64,000 bases of DNA from assembly GCF_002153605.1 (NCBI RefSeq), contig NZ_JOPG01000005.1, forward strand, positions 1 to 64,000, in the 5' to 3' direction. Every line of letters begins with the position of its first letter. Within the stretch, counting starts at the first letter, position 1. This stretch comes from Acetobacter malorum (GTDB lineage Bacteria; Pseudomonadota; Alphaproteobacteria; Acetobacterales; Acetobacteraceae). Positions 59,172-64,000 of the stretch are shown piece after piece. The position numbers and the translations under genes were made by a program. The notes beneath the pieces are model-generated. The model did not search any database, was not told where the DNA came from, and worked only from the letters and a program-made list of their open reading frames with translations.

Positions 59172-59684
59172 ATGGGGCTGATCCGCGCAGTGTTTGATGC
59201 CGCTTTCCGGCAGGGTGGCCCGCGCCTGAAACCCGTCGGGCCGCGCTGGCCGCTGCTGCTGTTCCATGTGGATACCGGCGGTTGCGGCGGCTGTGGGATG
59301 GAACTGGAAGCTCTGGCGACTGGCCCCTACGACATGGAAGGTGCCGGTTTTGGCTTTGTGCCGTCCCCACGGTCTGCGGATGTGCTGCTGGTGACCGGCA
59401 CGCTCACCCGCACTATGGCCCCCGTGCTGGAAGCTGCGTGGCAGGCCATGCCTAAACCCAAAGGGGTGATTTGTGTGGGGGGGTGCGCCATGGATGGCGG
59501 CTATTTCCCGGAAAATTATTCCGTTCTGGGTGGGCTGGACCGCAAGGCAAAGATTGACCTGCAAATTCCTGGTTGTCCGCCATCTCCCCAGCAGGTTCTG
59601 GATGGGTTGTGCTCTCTGTTCGGGCAGCGTGTGCCGCCCGCCAGAGGGGGTCAGGCTGAGGGTTCGTCCTCAACCTCTTCCTGA
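59172..59684 (+). CDS. HyfI/NuoB-like iron-sulfur subunit
   Basis: 170 residues, the small electron-transfer subunit of the complex I/group 4 hydrogenase family. Cysteines for an N2-type [4Fe-4S] cluster are present: Cys38 and Cys41 in DTGGCGGCGMELEAL, Cys105 in VGGCAMDGG and Cys135 in IPGCPPSPQQ. It should sit between the NuoD-like and NuoH-like subunits. The ATG follows AGGAAGGG. The last 12 or so residues (Gly/Ser-rich) overlap the 3' end of the convergent pssA gene by 34 bases. No ferredoxin-type HyfH/HyfA gene is adjacent, so the electron donor to this cluster is unknown. Confidence 0.88.
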   Translation: MGLIRAVFDAAFRQGGPRLKPVGPRWPLLLFHVDTGGCGGCGMELEALATGPYDMEGAGFGFVPSPRSADVLLVTGTLTRTMAPVLEAAWQAMPKPKGVICVGGCAMDGGYFPENYSVLGGLDRKAKIDLQIPGCPPSPQQVLDGLCSLFGQRVPPARGGQAEGSSSTSS

Positions 59685-60553
59685 AGATCTTCAGCCGCTT
59701 TTTTCAGCTTGAGAAAGCTGAAATGGCTGAGGGGCAGCAGGATCATATAAATCACGCCAGCCGCAGCCAGAGCGCCCCACGGGTCTGCCACCAGCACGGC
59801 GGTATAAGCACCTGTGCCAAGCATGACGGGTAGCACATACTGCGCCGGCACCTTGAAGTTTTTAAAAGACCAGACCCGCAACGTGGACACCAGCAGGAAT
59901 GCCGTGCTGATAAGCGTAAAGGCAGGCAACCAGGGCAGGCGCGTCAGGCGATAAAGCCAGTCGATCCCCAGCTTCTGCGCTTCCAGCCCCAGAAAGACCG
60001 GAAACAGCGCCAGACCGGCCCCGGCCGGAGCCGGAACACCAGTGAAGAAGTTGCTGGCGTATTTCGGCTTTTCTTCCTCGCCATCCAGCGTGGCGTTAAA
60101 GCGCGCCAGACGCAGGGCCATGCAGACCGTAAACATCAGGCACGGCAGAAAGGCGTAACGCCCGCCATCCTGCAACGCCCAGAAAAACAGCAGGAAAGAC
60201 GGAGCGACGCCAAAGCAGACAAAGTCTGAAAGGCTGTCAAACTCTGCCCCAAACCGGGTAGAGCCACGCAGCAGGCGTGCAATGCGCCCATCCAGTCCGT
60301 CAATAAAGGCGGAGAGCAGCAAGGCGATCCCGGCGGCCTGAAAGCGGCCTTCCACAGCAAAGCGCATTCCCGTCAGGCCCGAGCAGAGCCCCAGCATGGT
60401 GAGAATGTTGGGGATCAGCCGGTTGAAGGACGGGCCGCGAATTTTGGTCCGCACCCGTTTGCGCAGCCGTTTGCGGCGCAGCCCTCGTGCGGAAAGCGAA
60501 GCCTGAGGAGGCGGAGCAGCGGGAAGCTGCGCTGGGGTCTGCGGATCTGTCAC
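59651..60553 (-). CDS. pssA: CDP-diacylglycerol-serine O-phosphatidyltransferase
   Basis: Membrane enzyme that makes phosphatidylserine from CDP-diacylglycerol and serine. 300 residues with about eight helices. The CDP-alcohol phosphotransferase motif is DGLDGRIARLLRGSTRFGAE followed by FDSLSD (near residues 85-110), with all the expected aspartates. The N-terminus is a basic, proline-rich cytosolic extension and the C-terminus is acidic (DLQEEVEDEPSA). It starts four bases after psd, so the two consecutive steps to phosphatidylethanolamine are in one transcript. Its 3' end overlaps the HyfI-like gene. Confidence 0.94.
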   Translation of the reverse strand: MTDPQTPAQLPAAPPPQASLSARGLRRKRLRKRVRTKIRGPSFNRLIPNILTMLGLCSGLTGMRFAVEGRFQAAGIALLLSAFIDGLDGRIARLLRGSTRFGAEFDSLSDFVCFGVAPSFLLFFWALQDGGRYAFLPCLMFTVCMALRLARFNATLDGEEEKPKYASNFFTGVPAPAGAGLALFPVFLGLEAQKLGIDWLYRLTRLPWLPAFTLISTAFLLVSTLRVWSFKNFKVPAQYVLPVMLGTGAYTAVLVADPWGALAAAGVIYMILLPLSHFSFLKLKKAAEDLQEEVEDEPSA

Positions 60554-60557
60554 GGGA

Positions 60558-61247
60558 TCAGAGGCGCGCCATCACGGTTTCACCACCCACCATGGTCTGG
60601 CCTGCGGAAACCAGCGGTTCCACACCCGGCGGCAGGTACAGGTCCGTGCGGGAGCCAAAGCGGATCAGGCCGAAGCGTTCACCCGCTTCCACCTTCATGC
60701 CTTCAGACACGCTGCACACAATACGGCGGGCAATCAGACCGGCAATCTGCACCACGGCCATCATCCGGCCATCCGGCAGGGTCAGGCTGAGGGCGTTGCG
60801 CTCGTTCAGTTCAGACGCCTTATCAAGGCTGGCATTCAGGAACTGGCCGGGGTGGTAGGCAATGCGCGTCACCGTCCCAGCGGCAGGCATCCGGTTGATA
60901 TGCACATCCAGTACGGACAGGAACGTGGCAATGCGCCAGACCGGAGCCGTGCCCATGCCCAGTTCTGCCGGGGGAGCGATTTTCTCAACAGACACCACGC
61001 GGCCATCGGCAGGCGCGACAGCGACGTCGCTGCGGGCAGGCGTGGTCCGTTCCGGGTCACGGAAGAAATACAGGCAGAAGCCAAAGAACAGGCCGCTGGC
61101 GGTGCCAACATGGCGCAGCACCGGGCAGGAGAGCTTCTTGCCCAAAAAACGGGTGACCAGCGTGGTCGCGCCAGAAGCAAGCAGGAACGGTTTCGCTTCC
61201 GGGTGGGGCGGAGCCAGAACAAGTTTGAAAGAGTCGATCAGGGACAT
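60558..61247 (-). CDS. psd: phosphatidylserine decarboxylase
   Basis: Pyruvoyl enzyme that converts phosphatidylserine to phosphatidylethanolamine. 229 residues, the short bacterial type. FFRDPERTTP and VAPADGRVVSVEKI lie near residues 60-90, and the active-site His in FLSVLDVHINRMP near residue 115. The self-cleavage site is in RFGSRTDLYLPPG near residue 198, where the Ser becomes the pyruvoyl group. The start at 61247 has GAGG upstream; an in-frame ATG at 61265 is less well placed. It is transcribed together with pssA, 81 bases after alaS. Confidence 0.93.
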   Translation of the reverse strand: MSLIDSFKLVLAPPHPEAKPFLLASGATTLVTRFLGKKLSCPVLRHVGTASGLFFGFCLYFFRDPERTTPARSDVAVAPADGRVVSVEKIAPPAELGMGTAPVWRIATFLSVLDVHINRMPAAGTVTRIAYHPGQFLNASLDKASELNERNALSLTLPDGRMMAVVQIAGLIARRIVCSVSEGMKVEAGERFGLIRFGSRTDLYLPPGVEPLVSAGQTMVGGETVMARL

Positions 61248-61328
61248 GGAGGGGTCCTCATGCAAAAGGCCGGAGTGTGGGAAGAAAACAGGGGACCGTG
61301 CCGGACGTTCCCCTGCGCCGGAGAAGGA

Positions 61329-63974
61329 TCAGACCAGACCGGCCAGAGTTTCCCGCACGGCTGCAAAAGCGGCATCGGCTGCACCGGCATCCGGGCCGCC
61401 AGCCTGCGCCATATCGCGTCGGCCACCGCCGCCTTTGCCGCCCATGGCAGCACTGGCTGCGCGGACGAGGGCAACGGCATCGACTTTTTCCGTCAATGCC
61501 GGAGCAACGGCAGCCACAACGCTGCCTTTGCCATCGGCGGTGGAAATCAGCACGACCACATCCGCATTGCCCTGCTTGAGGATGGTTTCTGCCAGCCCCT
61601 TGAGTTCACGCGGAGCGGTCTCACCTACATTGCGGGTGGCAAGACGGGCGGCACCGACCTGTTCCACACCAGCAGATTCAACAGACCCCGCCGCCAGCTT
61701 GCGCTGAAGAGCGGAAATCTGCCGTTCCATGGTGCGGCGTTCTTCCAGCAGCAGAGCCAGACGTTCCGGCGCATCGGCCACGCTGACTTTCATCATGGCG
61801 GCCATCTGCGTCAGGCGCTGTTCATTGGCAATGGAGAGGGCTTCCGCTGCGGTGCCGGCCACGGCCTCAATACGCCGCACGCCAGCGGAGACACCGCTTT
61901 CAGACGTAATGCGGAAGTGGCCGATATCCCCGGTGCGGTCCACATGCGTGCCGCCGCAGAGTTCCAGAGACCATGCAGCTTTGTTCTCATCCGGGCCACC
62001 CATGGAGACAACACGGACTTCATCGCCGTATTTTTCCCCAAACAGGGCCATAGCGCCTTCTTCCACAGCCTGTTCCGGCGTCATGGAGCGGGTGACGACC
62101 TGTGAGTTTTCACGCACCCGGCGGTTCACCTCGGCCTCAATCTCCGCCAGTTCTTCCGGCGTGATGGGGCGCGGCTGGCTGACGTCAAAGCGCAGACGGT
62201 CCGGGGTGTTCAGGCTGCCCTTCTGGGCAACATGGTCACCAAGGCGACGGCGCAGGGCCTCATGCAGCAGGTGGGTGGCGGAATGGTGGGCGCGGATAGC
62301 GGAACGGCGATCATGATCCACCGTGGCGGTCACGGCCTGACCGGGGCGCAGGGTGCCTTCGGTCACGGTGCCGTAATGCACAATCAGATCGCCCGCTTTT
62401 TTCTGCGTATCCGTAATGGCAACGCGCAGGCCTGCGGCCGTCAGGAACCCGGTATCGCCAGCCTGACCACCGCTTTCGCCATAGAACGGTGTCTGGTTGA
62501 GCAGCACAGCAACTTCCGTGCCCACACCGGCTTCTTTCAGGAAGCCGTTATTGGCGATAACGGCCTGAACCTCACCATCAGCCTGTTCGGTGCTGTAGCC
62601 GAGGAATTCAGTCGCGCCGAACTTATCCCGTGCTTCAAACCACACGGTTTCCATGGCTGTGTCACCCGAGCCAACCCATGCGGCGCGGGCGCGCTGGCGC
62701 TGCTCGTTCATGGCGGCATCAAACCCGTCTACATCCACGCCGTGGCCGCTGCCGCGCAGGGCGTCCTGCGTGAGATCCAGCGGGAAGCCGAACGTGTCAT
62801 ACAGACGGAAAGCAATATCACCCGGCAGAGCAGCACCGCTGGACAGCTTGGAGGTTTCTTCCTCCAGCAGGCCCAGACCGCGGTCCAGCATGGCTTTGAA
62901 GCGTTCTTCCTCATTACGCATGGTTTCACGGATGAGGGCTTCACCCTGCACCAGTTCCGGATACGCACCACCCATCTGCTGGATGAGGGCCGGGAGCAGT
63001 TTGTAGAAAACCGGCTCCTTCGTGCCCATCATGTGCAGGTGGCGCATGGCGCGGCGCATGATGCGGCGCAGCACGTAACCGCGGCCATCCTTGGACGGCA
63101 GAACGCCATCGGCAATCAGGAAGGCGGTGGAGCGCAGATGGTCGGCCACAACGCGGTGGCTGGATTTGAACGGGCCATCGGCAGCCTGATGCGTGACTTC
63201 GGCAGAGGCCTGAATCAGGGCAACAAAGGTGTCCGTATCATAGTTGTCGCGCTTGCCCTGCATGATGGCGGCAAAGCGTTCCAGCCCCATGCCGGTATCA
63301 ATGGAGGGGCGGGGCAGCGGGGAGCGCACGCCCGGCGGATCTTCAAAGAACTGCATGAAGACCAGATTCCAGATCTCCACAAAGCGGTCGCCATCTTCAT
63401 CCGGGGAACCGGGCGGGCCACCGGGGACATCCGGGCCATGGTCAAAGAAGATTTCAGAACAGGGGCCGCAGGGGCCGGTATCACCCATCCGCCAGAAGTT
63501 GTCTGACGTGGGGATGCGGATAATGCGGCTGTCATCCAGCCCGGCAATCTTGCGCCACAGGCCAGCCGCTTCTTCATCTTCCGAATACACGGTGACGAGC
63601 AGCTTATCCTTGGGCAGGCCAAAGTTGCGGGTAATGAGGGTCCAGGCCAGTTCAATCGCTTCGGGCTTGAAATAATCGCCGAAGGAGAAGTTGCCCATCA
63701 TTTCAAAAAAGGTGTGATGGCGGGCTGTATAACCGACGTTATCCAGATCGTTATGCTTGCCGCCTGCCCGAACGACCTTCTGCGCAGTCGTTGCGCGGGA
63801 GTAGGGGCGGGTTTCCTGCCCCGTAAAGACGTTCTTGAACTGCACCATCCCCGCATTGGTGAACAGCAGGGTGGGATCATTGCGCGGCACCAGCGACGAT
63901 GAGGGCACAATCTGATGCCCTTGTCCGGCAAAATACTCCAGAAAGGTGGTGCGAATATCGTTTGTTGTGAGCAT
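61329..63974 (-). CDS. alaS: alanyl-tRNA synthetase
   Basis: Class II synthetase that charges and edits tRNA-Ala. 881 residues, complete. The N-terminal catalytic domain has [33 protein letters not shown] and the motif-2 region [20 protein letters not shown]. The editing domain has zinc ligands [13 protein letters not shown] and [15 protein letters not shown]. The C-Ala domain ends in a Gly/Ala-rich [14 protein letters not shown] segment. The ATG at 63974 matches the family N-terminus. The 26 bases beyond it show no further gene. Confidence 0.95.
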   Translation of the reverse strand: MLTTNDIRTTFLEYFAGQGHQIVPSSSLVPRNDPTLLFTNAGMVQFKNVFTGQETRPYSRATTAQKVVRAGGKHNDLDNVGYTARHHTFFEMMGNFSFGDYFKPEAIELAWTLITRNFGLPKDKLLVTVYSEDEEAAGLWRKIAGLDDSRIIRIPTSDNFWRMGDTGPCGPCSEIFFDHGPDVPGGPPGSPDEDGDRFVEIWNLVFMQFFEDPPGVRSPLPRPSIDTGMGLERFAAIMQGKRDNYDTDTFVALIQASAEVTHQAADGPFKSSHRVVADHLRSTAFLIADGVLPSKDGRGYVLRRIMRRAMRHLHMMGTKEPVFYKLLPALIQQMGGAYPELVQGEALIRETMRNEEERFKAMLDRGLGLLEEETSKLSSGAALPGDIAFRLYDTFGFPLDLTQDALRGSGHGVDVDGFDAAMNEQRQRARAAWVGSGDTAMETVWFEARDKFGATEFLGYSTEQADGEVQAVIANNGFLKEAGVGTEVAVLLNQTPFYGESGGQAGDTGFLTAAGLRVAITDTQKKAGDLIVHYGTVTEGTLRPGQAVTATVDHDRRSAIRAHHSATHLLHEALRRRLGDHVAQKGSLNTPDRLRFDVSQPRPITPEELAEIEAEVNRRVRENSQVVTRSMTPEQAVEEGAMALFGEKYGDEVRVVSMGGPDENKAAWSLELCGGTHVDRTGDIGHFRITSESGVSAGVRRIEAVAGTAAEALSIANEQRLTQMAAMMKVSVADAPERLALLLEERRTMERQISALQRKLAAGSVESAGVEQVGAARLATRNVGETAPRELKGLAETILKQGNADVVVLISTADGKGSVVAAVAPALTEKVDAVALVRAASAAMGGKGGGGRRDMAQAGGPDAGAADAAFAAVRETLAGLV

Positions 63975-64000
63975 GGCGTGAGGCAGACGGTCCTGAAACT

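Noticed and set aside
57645..59684. Functional [NiFe] hydrogenase or formate hydrogenlyase
   Set aside because: Three of four NiFe cysteine ligands are absent and no maturation, formate dehydrogenase or ferredoxin-type subunit gene is nearby.
1..64000. CRISPR arrays, insertion sequences, prophage genes, tRNA or rRNA genes
   Set aside because: No regularly spaced repeats, transposase or integrase motifs, or tRNA cloverleaf sequences were recognised in any intergenic gap.

Overview
Organism. This is a GC-rich, tightly packed chromosomal segment of an alphaproteobacterium, most likely an acetic acid bacterium (Acetobacteraceae, probably Acetobacter or a close relative). The evidence is alphaproteobacterial gene neighbourhoods (lspA next to a BamF/DUF3035 lipoprotein, pyrB-pyrC-plsY-dprA-topA-rnr, zapE near the 2-oxoglutarate dehydrogenase genes), a sucA-sucB-lpd cluster with no mdh-sucCD in front of it, and many GTG starts with 4-base gene overlaps. 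I see no IS element, prophage, CRISPR array, rRNA or tRNA gene. Base composition and codon use look even throughout, so this is mostly core genome. Layout. 1-2.5 kb: 5' part of argD (minus), divergent from recX and an overlapping CHAP-domain lipoprotein gene. 2.6-12 kb (plus): tatA; a methionine-salvage operon mtnB-mtnD-mtnC running into ribF; then ileS-lspA-BamF-like lipoprotein-mutL. 12-21.5 kb: an orphan nuoM, an EamA exporter, parE, two small exported proteins with basic tails, an Rrf2 regulator divergent from cysK, and an OmpA-family protein. 21.5-34.2 kb (minus): a nine-gene operon-like run gltX-pyrB-pyrC-plsY-dprA-topA-rnr-S41 protease-DUF1491, in which the PyrC homologue lacks catalytic residues. 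34.2-45.5 kb: comEC, a CMD-family protein, zapE, sucA-sucB-lpd (E3 carries its own lipoyl domain) and an L,D-transpeptidase. 45.5-51.7 kb: a DUF3597 protein, ahcY, plsC, a 419-bp AT-rich palindrome-bearing gap, a methyltransferase, a DUF2125-like protein and gloB. 51.7-59.7 kb: a methyltransferase followed by six translationally coupled genes resembling a group 4 (Hyf/Ech-type) membrane hydrogenase. 59.7-64 kb (minus): alaS, psd and pssA. Main observation. The six-gene cluster at about 52.5-59.7 kb encodes antiporter-like, NuoH-like, HyfE-like, a second antiporter-like, NuoCD-like and NuoB-like subunits. The NuoB-like subunit keeps the cysteines of an N2-type [4Fe-4S] cluster. The NuoD-like part has lost three of the four [NiFe] cysteine ligands. 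One antiporter-like subunit contains no lysine, and the HyfE-like subunit carries a long acidic tail. The genes are intact and overlapping, so this looks like a maintained complex related to complex I and hydrogenase that is probably not a hydrogenase (an energy-converting-hydrogenase-related, Ehr-type, complex) and whose function is unknown. How the genes work together. ArgD serves arginine synthesis, PyrB and PyrC' pyrimidine synthesis, CysK cysteine synthesis, and MtnBDC with AhcY sulfur and methyl recycling. PlsY, PlsC, PssA and Psd cover phospholipid synthesis. SucA, SucB and Lpd form the 2-oxoglutarate dehydrogenase complex. DprA, ComEC, RecX, MutL, TopA and ParE handle DNA uptake, repair and topology.
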